Virus record (IMG/VR): IMGVR_UViG_3300037635_000773
Span: 1-22,462 of that record
Direction: 5' to 3' (one strand)
Length of the DNA stretch: 22,462 nt
Source of the DNA: a virus
Shown: positions 1-7,064 of the stretch, piece after piece
Layout of the letters: the number at the start of each line of letters is the position of its first letter
How positions within the stretch are numbered: position 1 is the stretch's first letter
Notes under the pieces: model-generated
Seen by the model: the letters and a program-made list of their open reading frames with translations, nothing else
Told to the model about the DNA's origin: nothing
Database searches by the model: none
Translations under genes and position numbers: made by a program

Positions 1-2
1 AC

Positions 3-458
3 ACGTTTGATGATCGTTATTTAGGAGCAAAGGCTACACAGCCAGCAACAGATAATGATGGTGATGCACTTATTACTGGTGCAATGTACTTTAACAGTAC
101 ATCTAATCAACCATTTATCTATGGCAGCGGTGGTTGGGTTGCAGCAGGTAGTACAGTAAACGGTACAGCACAACGTTCTGTTTATACAGCAACAGGAGGA
201 CAGACCTCTTTTGCTGCTACGTATGATGTCGGTTATGTAGACGTTTATTTAAATGGTATTAAGCTAATACTAGGAACTGACTTTACTGCAACTTCAGGCA
301 CAGCTATTGTGCTAACATCAGGAGCTACTGCAGGGGATATTGTAGACATTGTTGCCTACGGAATCTTTGAAGTAGCTAACCACTACAACAAAACAGAAAG
401 CGATGCACGTTATGCTCTAGCAGATGATGCACTTGCTTTAGCTATTGCGTTAGGATAA
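3..458 (+). CDS. Tail fibre protein, C-terminal part (5' end outside window)
   Basis: The frame is open from the window edge, so the first ATG at 84 is probably internal and the gene starts upstream. The residues before that ATG read TFDDRYLGAKATQPATDNDG and then ALITGAMYFN. This is a spacer module I recognise from tail fibres of marine podo- and myophages, which mediate host attachment outside the cell. A beta-rich segment with YVDVYLNGIKL follows, and then KTESDARYALAD, a common end of trimeric fibre shafts. The last residues (ALALAIALG) resemble the end of the short fibre encoded at 4924-5382 (SIAMAIVFG), which suggests a shared C-terminal module. The next gene follows after 10 bases. The fibre assignment is firm; the receptor and full length are unknown. 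Confidence 0.85.
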   Translation, partial: TFDDRYLGAKATQPATDNDGDALITGAMYFNSTSNQPFIYGSGGWVAAGSTVNGTAQRSVYTATGGQTSFAATYDVGYVDVYLNGIKLILGTDFTATSGTAIVLTSGATAGDIVDIVAYGIFEVANHYNKTESDARYALADDALALAIALG

Positions 459-468
459 GGATTTAAAA

Positions 469-801
469 ATGGCTAACACTTTTAAAAACGCAGTTGGTTC
501 AGCAATAGGCACATCTCAAACAAGTGTTTATACTGTTCCTTCTGGGGCTACAACAACAGTTATTGGAATGACTATCTCAAATATTACAGGTGCATCTACT
601 ACTTGTGATGTTGTCGTTACAGACACATCAGCAGGTACAAGTGTGTACATTGTAAAAGGAGCTACTGTTCCATCAGGCGGTGCACTAGTACCCATTGGTG
701 GCGAACAGAAAATCGTACTTGAATCAACAGACGTAATCAAAGTAACTAGCAGCGTGGCTTCTGGTCTTGATGTTATCGTATCTGTACTAGAGCAATCTTA
801 A
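469..801 (+). CDS. Small beta-rich tail-associated protein (copy 1)
   Basis: This 110-residue protein has no signal peptide or membrane helix. It is almost all Thr/Val/Ser/Gly-rich beta strands, as in a small beta-sandwich. AAGGA lies about 8 bases before the ATG, which supports this start. The core pattern, an ISNI strand, a DVVV strand, a VPSGG turn, then VLESTDVIKV and a final VIVSVLE strand, matches the protein at 5398-5757 (VSNI, DVSVFI, VPGDST, YLEEDDDLKAYA, IIVSYEI). The two look like diverged paralogues. Both sit directly behind a fibre gene. I infer a virion role, either a fibre cap or connector or a decoration protein; the sequence does not show which. Confidence 0.75.
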   Translation: MANTFKNAVGSAIGTSQTSVYTVPSGATTTVIGMTISNITGASTTCDVVVTDTSAGTSVYIVKGATVPSGGALVPIGGEQKIVLESTDVIKVTSSVASGLDVIVSVLEQS

Positions 802-815
802 GGGGTTAAATAGAA

Positions 816-3800
816 ATGGCATATATTGGTAACCAACCAGCACCGTCAAACGTAAACAGTGATAGCATCACAGACGGTAGCATTAAAAACGCAGACATTG
901 CACCAGACGCAGCTATTGATGTCAGTAAGCTTGATGGTGTCACAGCAACTAATACTGAGCTTAATACGCTAGATGGCGTTACTGCTACAACTGCAGACCT
1001 AAACATCACTACAGGTGCAGATGCTGCAGGTGTGACAACCAGTGACATTCAGAAGACTCAATACCTTTCTAGTGTCACTTCAGATGTTCAAACACAGTTA
1101 AACAACGCAGCAGGTGCATCCGTTAAGGGTACGCTTACTAAGTCTTTTACTGAAAATGAAACAGCTACCGTTTCTTTAAGTGCAGCTTCTACACCTACTC
1201 CTATAGTTTCTGTAACTAAAGAAGTACCTCAATTAGGTGTGTTCTCAAAAGGTAACTGGGATGTAAATTCATCAGGATCAAACTACGATATTGAAGACAC
1301 TGCAACAGCTACTACACTTACCCCTTCTGTAGCTGATGATGACGGTGTGTTTACTCTTGGTTCAGGTTCTTTTGCTTCTACAGATGTAGGTAAACGTATT
1401 GTTGGTAATGGCGGTGAAGCAGTTCTAAAAACTACTGCGGGTGCTTATGAACTTGTTACAGCGTTTGCGGATACCTCTACAATCGCTTCGGGTGATTGGG
1501 AAATGTATGCTGTTAAGTTTGATGGCACTAAAGCTAAACTAAGCGGTTTCTTTGAAAGGGCCAACACAACAGGTAACGTAACTAACTCAAAAGTAGTTAA
1601 AACTATTACTTTTCCAAGAGCTACTTTTAATATGACATCTTTTGAGTTTAACCAAGATAAAAAGAAGATGTACATATCTTCTGTTGGTAATAGCTATTCT
1701 TATCAACAGTTCTGGTCTATTGGTTTAAACGATGCCTTTGATCTTAGTGAAGTGTGGTTTAACAATGACGAGATAGAAGATGCTCAAGCAGTTGCGGGTG
1801 AGATATATAACTTAACTGCAAGCAATGATGGGCATAAAGTATTTTTCATTGATAACAGAGATAACTATAACCCAACATACTACAATAAACAAGCACCTGC
1901 TCAGGCAGTAATATATGAACGTAATGCTGAAAAACGTTATCATTACACATACACAGAACCAAGTGGAGCCATTCACTGGGACGGTGAGGATGTAGACAAC
2001 AACTTTAACCGTATTCGTTTTTATAATAATGGCAATGACATCTTTATTCTATGTAGTGGTGTTACTCCACGTATGCTAAAGTATGCTGCTGTTACTGCAA
2101 ATAGTATTCAAGGTTTACCTACTGGTGCTACTGATTACGCACAGTCTTTAGATATTTCAGGTAATGTTGGTACTACAAACCCTCAGATTGCGAGGAGCTT
2201 TGACTTTTCTGCTGATGGTTTTAACCTGTACATATCTGACGATAATACAGATACAATGTTTCATTATCAACTTACAACAGCGTTTGATTTAACAACTGCT
2301 AGTTATGTAGGTTCTCAAACATTTAGTAACATCAAAGACTTTAGAATTAATGATGATGGTACTAAAATTATGTGGATAAAAAATACTTCTATTAATGTAA
2401 CTACGTTATCTACAGCCTATTCTATTGCAACTCTTGGGTCTACAGAAACTGTTAATATTAACAGCAATAATACAAATACAAACGGCTACGCTAGAGATAT
2501 TGTCTGGGCTAACTCTGGACAAGAACTGTTTTTTAATGTAGGTGACAGCTATATCAGAAAAATGATCTGTACAGAGGCATACAACTTAGACACAGCTAAA
2601 CAGTATATCCAAAGTACTGACTCTTCAAAGACAAACTTTGCTAATGTAGGTAGTAACTGGGGTGTGGCTCTTTCTGATGATGGTACTAAGATTGTTTGGA
2701 TAGGTAACACAAACGATAATGCTGACACAATTAAAAGTGATACTATGAGTACTGCTTTTGATTTAGGTACTTTAAGTGGTTCTCCGTCTTCCTATACACA
2801 GACTAATAACAACTACCACCCTATGTACTTCCCTAGAATACAGTACAGTTCTAATGGAAATACGCAGTATGTTTACACTATGGCTTCCGATAATACAAAC
2901 TTTATGCGTCAACAGTTTGGTACTCATTGGAGTGCAGGAACACTTGGAGGAGTAAACGTCCAAAATATGTCTGAAAGTAGTGCAAATAGAGGAGATGCTT
3001 CACAAGGTCTAGCCTTTAACGACAGCGGTACTTCATTCGTCACATCAGCTAGGAATTCATCGTACTTTAAACATAGGGACAATGGTAATACAAATACAGC
3101 CAGATATTCGTATCCTACTTTAAGTTTCTCATTCTCTAAAGGTGCCTCCCCAACTAGTTGTAGCCATAATGCTGGTTTAGCATTAGATACACTAGACATT
3201 GGACGTAAGAACCAGCATCAGTTCAGGTGTCCTACTGCATTTAACAATGATGGTACAGGTCTTTTGGTTACGCACTGGACTAATGACAACCCTGTTGTAT
3301 CAGAGATTAAATTAGATGCAGCCTACTCTATTAGTACTACCTTTAATAGAGATAACTCTTCTTCTACTTCATACCAGTCTATAAGTCTAAGTGGCTTTAC
3401 AGGTAGTACTCAAGGTATTTATATTAGTGAGGATGGTACTAAGTTATTTTACCTTTCTCAAACTACAGGTACAAATAACCCTGTTATTCATAGTCGTACC
3501 TTTGGTACTCCTTGGGACTTGACTACACTTGGCGCTACTGTAACATCTAAAAACCTAAGCTTTAGTGGCATAGGTTCAAGTGAGCGAGTCAGAAACCTTC
3601 AGTTTACTCACGGAGGTAAGTACTTCTGGACTTGGAATGGTGATGACGGTCAGTTCTATGGTGCACCTCTTGCAACAGCTTATGATATTACAACAACTGG
3701 AGCCGCTATTGTGGAATCTTGGAATGGTACTATTGGCTCATATGGTGGTACATCAATAAGTAATACCCCTGGTACTGGTACAGGTCCAGGTAACTGTTGG

Positions 3801-4886
3801 CACTTTACACCAGATGGTCAAGCAGTATGGGTGTTCTACAGAACAGGTACTTCAGCAACAAACCACATTCACGCACTCTTTTCTCTAAGAAAGCCTTTTA
3901 GGCCAGACCAAGGATATACAAGTTCTTATACCTATAGTACTAGCGGAAATCTTGTTAGAGGTACGAGTACTTCTAGTGACTACCCTCAAATGGCTTTCTA
4001 TGAAGGTAGGGGTAATGAAGTTTATGTTGGTGCTTATCGGGGAGACTTTTTTAACCAAGACTCACAAGACCCTGTAACAAACAGACATGATCCTGTAATC
4101 TTTAGAACATATGAATCAACAAGTAATACTTATGGTCACCTTATTGGTCAAAACACTATTAACGACTTTTTAGGTATTACACGTCTATCGACATTTATGT
4201 CTAATGCATCAGATGCTCACTTAACACCTGATGGTAAGTATTTGTTCGTTCTAAGAGAATCTGGTACTATCTACAGAATAGAAACACAAAGTGAGTACTT
4301 AAAAGATGTCACTCCACACGATCAATACATCCCATTGATTACAAACAATACAGGTCAGATTAATACTGCTGACTGGACGGATATTAACTCAATGGATGCT
4401 GATGATGGTGGAGATGGTACTAAGTACTATGCATTCTCTACAGATGGACGTACAACGTTTGAGATTTTAGATAACTCAAACGGTACTCGTAATATCATTC
4501 GTGATAACTCAGGTACGTGGCAGTATAATAGTAACACCACCTATGATTCTGAAACTTGGACAAACGCTACGTCAAACACTATCTACTCTGCATTGAGAGA
4601 TGCATTAGCTGTTACTCAAAACCAAATGGTTACATCACAGCTAGAGGCTGTTTCAGATGCTCAGTTCTTTGCAGCAGGTAATACTTTTGACTTAGCTATC
4701 ATCTTACGTTCTTCTGAGGGTATTGATGCAGCACCTTATTCTGATGGTGTCTCAGTAAACTATGATGCTGCTGCATTGAACAAAGGTGCTATCCTTGGCA
4801 CAGACTACGATTATGACGTACCTTCTAGTACTTCTGTTCGTATCACATCTCTAGCATCACAAAACTTGAAGGTTAAGGTACTGTAA
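816..4886 (+). CDS. Giant tail fibre/adhesin with beta-propeller-like repeats
   Basis: This 1356-residue protein starts with a fibre module (ITDGSIKNADIAPDAAIDVSKLDGV) and two 13-residue LDGVTAT units at residues 39-64. Residues about 107-245 form a second module seen in marine phage fibres. Residues about 278-1165 contain about 15 divergent units of 50-75 residues, each with a DG or NG turn before a hydrophobic strand (NDDGTKIMWI, SDDGTKIVWI, SEDGTKLFYL, TPDGKYLFVL). Several also carry a TAFDLTTA-like strand. The pattern is that of TolB/YVTN-type beta propellers. The tail contains FSTDGRTTFEIL and ends in a DYDYDVPSS...VRITSL module. A ribosome site (AAGGGG) lies before the ATG. I infer a receptor-contacting fibre carrying one or more propellers. 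It is much longer than its neighbours. Confidence 0.85.
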   Translation: MAYIGNQPAPSNVNSDSITDGSIKNADIAPDAAIDVSKLDGVTATNTELNTLDGVTATTADLNITTGADAAGVTTSDIQKTQYLSSVTSDVQTQLNNAAGASVKGTLTKSFTENETATVSLSAASTPTPIVSVTKEVPQLGVFSKGNWDVNSSGSNYDIEDTATATTLTPSVADDDGVFTLGSGSFASTDVGKRIVGNGGEAVLKTTAGAYELVTAFADTSTIASGDWEMYAVKFDGTKAKLSGFFERANTTGNVTNSKVVKTITFPRATFNMTSFEFNQDKKKMYISSVGNSYSYQQFWSIGLNDAFDLSEVWFNNDEIEDAQAVAGEIYNLTASNDGHKVFFIDNRDNYNPTYYNKQAPAQAVIYERNAEKRYHYTYTEPSGAIHWDGEDVDNNFNRIRFYNNGNDIFILCSGVTPRMLKYAAVTANSIQGLPTGATDYAQSLDISGNVGTTNPQIARSFDFSADGFNLYISDDNTDTMFHYQLTTAFDLTTASYVGSQTFSNIKDFRINDDGTKIMWIKNTSINVTTLSTAYSIATLGSTETVNINSNNTNTNGYARDIVWANSGQELFFNVGDSYIRKMICTEAYNLDTAKQYIQSTDSSKTNFANVGSNWGVALSDDGTKIVWIGNTNDNADTIKSDTMSTAFDLGTLSGSPSSYTQTNNNYHPMYFPRIQYSSNGNTQYVYTMASDNTNFMRQQFGTHWSAGTLGGVNVQNMSESSANRGDASQGLAFNDSGTSFVTSARNSSYFKHRDNGNTNTARYSYPTLSFSFSKGASPTSCSHNAGLALDTLDIGRKNQHQFRCPTAFNNDGTGLLVTHWTNDNPVVSEIKLDAAYSISTTFNRDNSSSTSYQSISLSGFTGSTQGIYISEDGTKLFYLSQTTGTNNPVIHSRTFGTPWDLTTLGATVTSKNLSFSGIGSSERVRNLQFTHGGKYFWTWNGDDGQFYGAPLATAYDITTTGAAIVESWNGTIGSYGGTSISNTPGTGTGPGNCWHFTPDGQAVWVFYRTGTSATNHIHALFSLRKPFRPDQGYTSSYTYSTSGNLVRGTSTSSDYPQMAFYEGRGNEVYVGAYRGDFFNQDSQDPVTNRHDPVIFRTYESTSNTYGHLIGQNTINDFLGITRLSTFMSNASDAHLTPDGKYLFVLRESGTIYRIETQSEYLKDVTPHDQYIPLITNNTGQINTADWTDINSMDADDGGDGTKYYAFSTDGRTTFEILDNSNGTRNIIRDNSGTWQYNSNTTYDSETWTNATSNTIYSALRDALAVTQNQMVTSQLEAVSDAQFFAAGNTFDLAIILRSSEGIDAAPYSDGVSVNYDAAALNKGAILGTDYDYDVPSSTSVRITSLASQNLKVKVL
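930..1007 (+). repeat. Two 13-residue LDGVTAT fibre repeats
   Basis: Two tandem units encode LDGVTATNTELNT and LDGVTATTADLNI. Related units occur in the short fibre gene at 5008-5085. Codon choice differs between units, so the repetition is old at the DNA level but kept in the protein, as expected of a fibre shaft. Confidence 0.7.
1647..4310 (+). repeat. About 15 propeller-blade-like repeats in the giant fibre
   Basis: Repeat turns start near protein residues 278, 336, 402, 463, 511, 566, 620, 678, 735, 810, 871, 931, 999, 1059 and 1138. Spacing is 48-79 residues, mostly 54-68, close to the length of one propeller blade. Two units, at about 2346 and 2673, are nearly identical in DNA over the GATGATGGTACTAA core. 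The number of blades per propeller cannot be decided by eye; two propellers of seven or eight blades would fit. Confidence 0.6.
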
Positions 4887-4902
4887 AGTACCTTTTCCTC
4901 TT
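4875..4902 (+). terminator. Hairpin with T-rich tail at the end of the giant fibre gene
   Basis: The arms AAGGTACT and AGTACCTT (8 bp, perfect) flank a four-base loop GTAA and are followed by TTCCTCTT. The TAA stop codon of the fibre gene lies in the loop. The stem has only three G-C pairs and the tail is broken by C, so this is at best a weak intrinsic terminator or an RNA processing site that tunes expression of downstream fibre genes. Confidence 0.4.
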
Positions 4903-4923
4903 TCATCTATAAAGGTAATGTAA

Positions 4924-5382
4924 ATGGCAAAAAGTAAGGCAAGAAAAGTAGCTGACCTTATATCTACAGGTAGCCCTTTAGATGACGGTGAGATCACTGC
5001 TTCTGACATAGCTGATGTTACTGCTAGTAGTACAGAGTTAAACATCCTTGACGGTGTTACAGTTCATACATCTGACATCAACAACGTTACAGGTATTAAC
5101 TCTGCTGTACAGTCTGCACTAGACTTAAAAGGTACAGTGTCTACTTTGTCTGACCTCAGTGTTACAGCTACTGCTGCAGAGCTAAACCTTTTAGATGGAG
5201 TTCCTGCAGGTCTTACTACGACAGAGATAGGTTATCTAGACGGTGTTACAGGTAATATACAAACACAGCTAGATGCTAAAGCAGGTAGTCTTACAGACTT
5301 AGGCGTTACTGCAAGTACATCAACTTTAAACGGTGCTGTTACTACGGGTAAGTCGATAGCTATGGCTATTGTTTTTGGATGA
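4924..5382 (+). CDS. Short tail fibre protein with LDGV repeats
   Basis: This 152-residue protein consists mostly of shaft repeats of the ELN-LDGV type. Units occur at residues 29-41 (IADVTASSTELNI), 42-54 (LDGVTVHTSDINN) and again around 85-118, separated by short helical stretches such as AVQSALDLKG and IQTQLDAKAG. Such repeats form trimeric fibre shafts in marine phages. The C-terminus GKSIAMAIVFG parallels the end of the fibre at 3-458. The start is supported by AAAGGTAA nine bases upstream. A small beta protein follows, repeating the order seen at 3-801. It probably forms part of the tail fibre complex; its partner and position in the tail are unknown. Confidence 0.8.
   Translation: MAKSKARKVADLISTGSPLDDGEITASDIADVTASSTELNILDGVTVHTSDINNVTGINSAVQSALDLKGTVSTLSDLSVTATAAELNLLDGVPAGLTTTEIGYLDGVTGNIQTQLDAKAGSLTDLGVTASTSTLNGAVTTGKSIAMAIVFG
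5008..5085 (+). repeat. Two 13-residue fibre shaft repeats
   Basis: Adjacent 13-residue units (IADVTASSTELNI and LDGVTVHTSDINN) match the units at 930-1007 of the giant fibre. They link the two genes as carriers of the same shaft module. Confidence 0.65.
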
Positions 5383-5397
5383 TAAAAGGTAAATAAA

Positions 5398-5757
5398 ATG
5401 ACCGCACCAAATATTGTAAATGTCAGTACCATTACAGGTAAAACTGATATGGCTACTTTAAGTACTAGTACGGCTAGTATTGTCGCAAATGCTGCAGCAA
5501 GCAATAAAGTTTATAAGCTTAACTCTATTATAGTTTCTAATATAGACACCGCAAACGCTGCAGATGTATCTGTATTCATAACTAGAGGTGTTACAAATTA
5601 TTTTCTTGCACGTAGTATTTCTGTACCTGGTGATAGTACTTTAATTGTTTTAGGTAAAGACACTGGAGTGTACTTGGAAGAAGACGATGACTTAAAAGCA
5701 TATGCAAGTGGTGTTAACGATCTTCAAATTATTGTGTCTTACGAAATCATAGAGTAA
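5398..5757 (+). CDS. Small beta-rich tail-associated protein (copy 2)
   Basis: This 119-residue protein begins MTAPNIVNVSTITGKT and continues as alternating strands: YKLNSIIVSNI, ADVSVFITRG, YFLARSISVPGDSTLIVL, GVYLEEDDDLKAYA, LQIIVSYEIIE. It aligns by pattern with the protein at 469-801, but it has an extra N-terminal segment and a more acidic loop. An AAAGGTAA site precedes the ATG. Similar short proteins occur in marine phage tail clusters, as far as I recall, where they are annotated only as structural or hypothetical. The function is not known. Its place between a fibre and a presumed tip adhesin suggests a connector. Confidence 0.75.
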   Translation: MTAPNIVNVSTITGKTDMATLSTSTASIVANAAASNKVYKLNSIIVSNIDTANAADVSVFITRGVTNYFLARSISVPGDSTLIVLGKDTGVYLEEDDDLKAYASGVNDLQIIVSYEIIE

Positions 5758-5761
5758 TATT

Positions 5762-6757
5762 ATGTCTAGATGGAGAATAAACGGTGGTATAATAGGTAAG
5801 GAAATCAGTTATGCAGACGGTGACTCAGGCGTTTGGTCTTTAGAATCTCCTTATTTAAACCTAAACAAAACCCCTCCTGGTGAGGCTCTTTTTGTAAGTA
5901 CAAACATTAACCAACTATGGACTGTTCCATCTGGTGTAACAAGTATTGGATGTATCTGCATAGGTGGTGGAGGTGGAGGTTCAGCCTCTACACTATCTTC
6001 CAACGGTGTTTCTGGTGGAGGCGGTGGAGGAGGTGGCCTCCATTGGAGAAACTTAACAGTAACACCTGGTCAGCAATTTAGAGTTCTTGCTGGCGTTGGA
6101 GGATCAGGGGGTTCTAGTTCTGGTTCTAATAGTGCAGGTAGTGGGCAGCTCAGTCGCATAATGAGTTCAAACTACTCAGCGTATTATCTCCTTGCAAATG
6201 GCGGTACTAGAGGCTCTTATAATGTAAACAATAGTGGTTCTGTATCTGGTGGCTTTTCATACTTCGCAACATACGGAGGCGGTGGTGGCTCTGGAGGTGG
6301 AGGCCGCAATGGTGCAAACGGTAACGGAGGAGGCGGTGGCGGTGGTGCTGGTGGCTACTCTGGTAATGGCGGTCTTGGCGGTTATTACAATCAGTTTGGT
6401 ACGGCTGGCTCTGGTGGTGGCGGTGGCGGTGGTGGCGCTTGCAATGGCTACACATCCGCTGTAACAGCAGGTGGTGGTGGTACATCCCCTTATGGAGAAG
6501 GTGCTAGTGGTGCACAAGCTACCTCTAATAACACAGGCTCCCAAAGTGCTATACAAGGTTTTCAAGGCTCTCCTGAAAGTGGTTCCCTAGCTACCAAAGC
6601 CTATGGTGGTGGCGGTACAGGCGCAGAAGATGACTCTGGATCAAGCGGTGCTTCTGGTTCGAATGGAGTAGTTAGAATAATTTGGGGTGCAGGTAGAGAG
6701 TACCCAAGCACTAATACTGCCGAATCTTTTAGTGAAGGTAATATAACTACTTATTAA
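5762..6757 (+). CDS. Glycine-rich tail fibre tip adhesin
   Basis: The first ~95 residues hold a small N-terminal domain and a strand block starting at WTVPSGVTSI, a common entry to glycine-rich phage tip domains. Runs of glycine follow at residues 68-73, 85-92, 172-176, 178-181, 189-195, 218-225 and 237-240, separated by variable Ser/Asn/Tyr/Ala segments. The end, GVVRIIWGAGREYP, is a recurrent closing motif of this family. Multiple polyglycine runs recall the polyglycine-II sandwich of the T-even type gp38 adhesin of phage S16, whose exposed loops bind receptors. By analogy this is the receptor-binding tip; homology is not proven. Only a weak ribosome site (GAG) precedes the ATG, four bases after the previous stop. 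Confidence 0.75.
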   Translation: MSRWRINGGIIGKEISYADGDSGVWSLESPYLNLNKTPPGEALFVSTNINQLWTVPSGVTSIGCICIGGGGGGSASTLSSNGVSGGGGGGGGLHWRNLTVTPGQQFRVLAGVGGSGGSSSGSNSAGSGQLSRIMSSNYSAYYLLANGGTRGSYNVNNSGSVSGGFSYFATYGGGGGSGGGGRNGANGNGGGGGGGAGGYSGNGGLGGYYNQFGTAGSGGGGGGGGACNGYTSAVTAGGGGTSPYGEGASGAQATSNNTGSQSAIQGFQGSPESGSLATKAYGGGGTGAEDDSGSSGASGSNGVVRIIWGAGREYPSTNTAESFSEGNITTY

Positions 6758-6762
6758 GTAGT
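6746..6762 (+). repeat. Short hairpin over the stop codon of the adhesin gene
   Basis: Arms ACTACTT and AAGTAGT (7 bp, perfect) surround the three-base loop ATT. The stop codon TAA (6755-6757) spans the loop edge. No T-run follows, so it is unlikely to be an efficient intrinsic terminator. It sits at the boundary between the fibre cluster and the next block. Confidence 0.4.
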
Positions 6763-6768
6763 AAAATC

Positions 6769-6797
6769 TTGACATTTCAGCATTTATGAGTTAAACT
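6769..6797 (+). promoter_or_regulatory. Possible sigma-70-type promoter
   Basis: A perfect TTGACA (6769-6774) is followed after 17 bases by TAAACT (6792-6797), four of six matches to TATAAT. Transcription would start just inside the ATG at 6798. It could therefore serve a later start in that gene or the downstream genes rather than the first codon. A chance match is possible in AT-rich DNA. Confidence 0.3.
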
Positions 6798-7052
6798 ATG
6801 AGTGACATCAAACTTTCTCCAGAAGAAATAGAAGATATGCTAGATCGTGCAGCTAGGCGTGGGGCTAAGGAAGCTTTACGTTCTATTGGCTTACTAGACG
6901 ATGATGCACATAAAGACATTACAGAGATGCGTAGCTTGTTGGAAGCATGGCGTGATACTCGTAAGTCTATCTGGTCTACACTAGTAAAATTAGTTACCGT
7001 TGGAGTCCTGACATTTATTGCAGGTGCGGTATGGATGACAATGGGTAAATAA
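6798..7052 (+). CDS. Small protein with one membrane helix, possible holin or spanin-like partner
   Basis: This 84-residue protein has a charged helical N-terminal half (EEIEDMLDRAARRGAKEALRS), a conserved-looking stretch MRSLLEAWRDTRKSIW at about residues 45-60, and one hydrophobic segment (LVKLVTVGVLTFIAGAVWM) near the C-terminus. I recall similar short proteins from alphaproteobacterial phages and gene transfer agents, perhaps the DUF6127 group, but this is unverified. The topology suggests a cytoplasmic N-terminus anchored in the inner membrane. A lysis role is a guess based on size and topology; a membrane anchor for virion assembly is as likely. No good Shine-Dalgarno precedes the ATG. 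Confidence 0.65.
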   Translation: MSDIKLSPEEIEDMLDRAARRGAKEALRSIGLLDDDAHKDITEMRSLLEAWRDTRKSIWSTLVKLVTVGVLTFIAGAVWMTMGK

Positions 7053-7064
7053 AGGTAAAGTATA

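Noticed and set aside
469-1048. Leftward Val/Ser-rich frames opposite the small beta protein and the fibre start
   Set aside because: They are mirror frames of Thr/Ala/Gly-rich coding DNA, with no start signals and no independent support.
2346-2710. Near-identical DNA segments in the giant fibre suggesting a diversity-generating template/variable pair
   Set aside because: The similarity is confined to the DDGTK turn codons, there is no adenine-directed variation pattern, and no reverse transcriptase is visible in the window.
6207-6565. Two leftward reading frames (His-rich and Thr-rich) inside the glycine-rich adhesin gene
   Set aside because: They arise because strings of GGN glycine codons read as ACC, CAC and similar codons on the other strand. 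There is no ribosome site, and composition is extreme.
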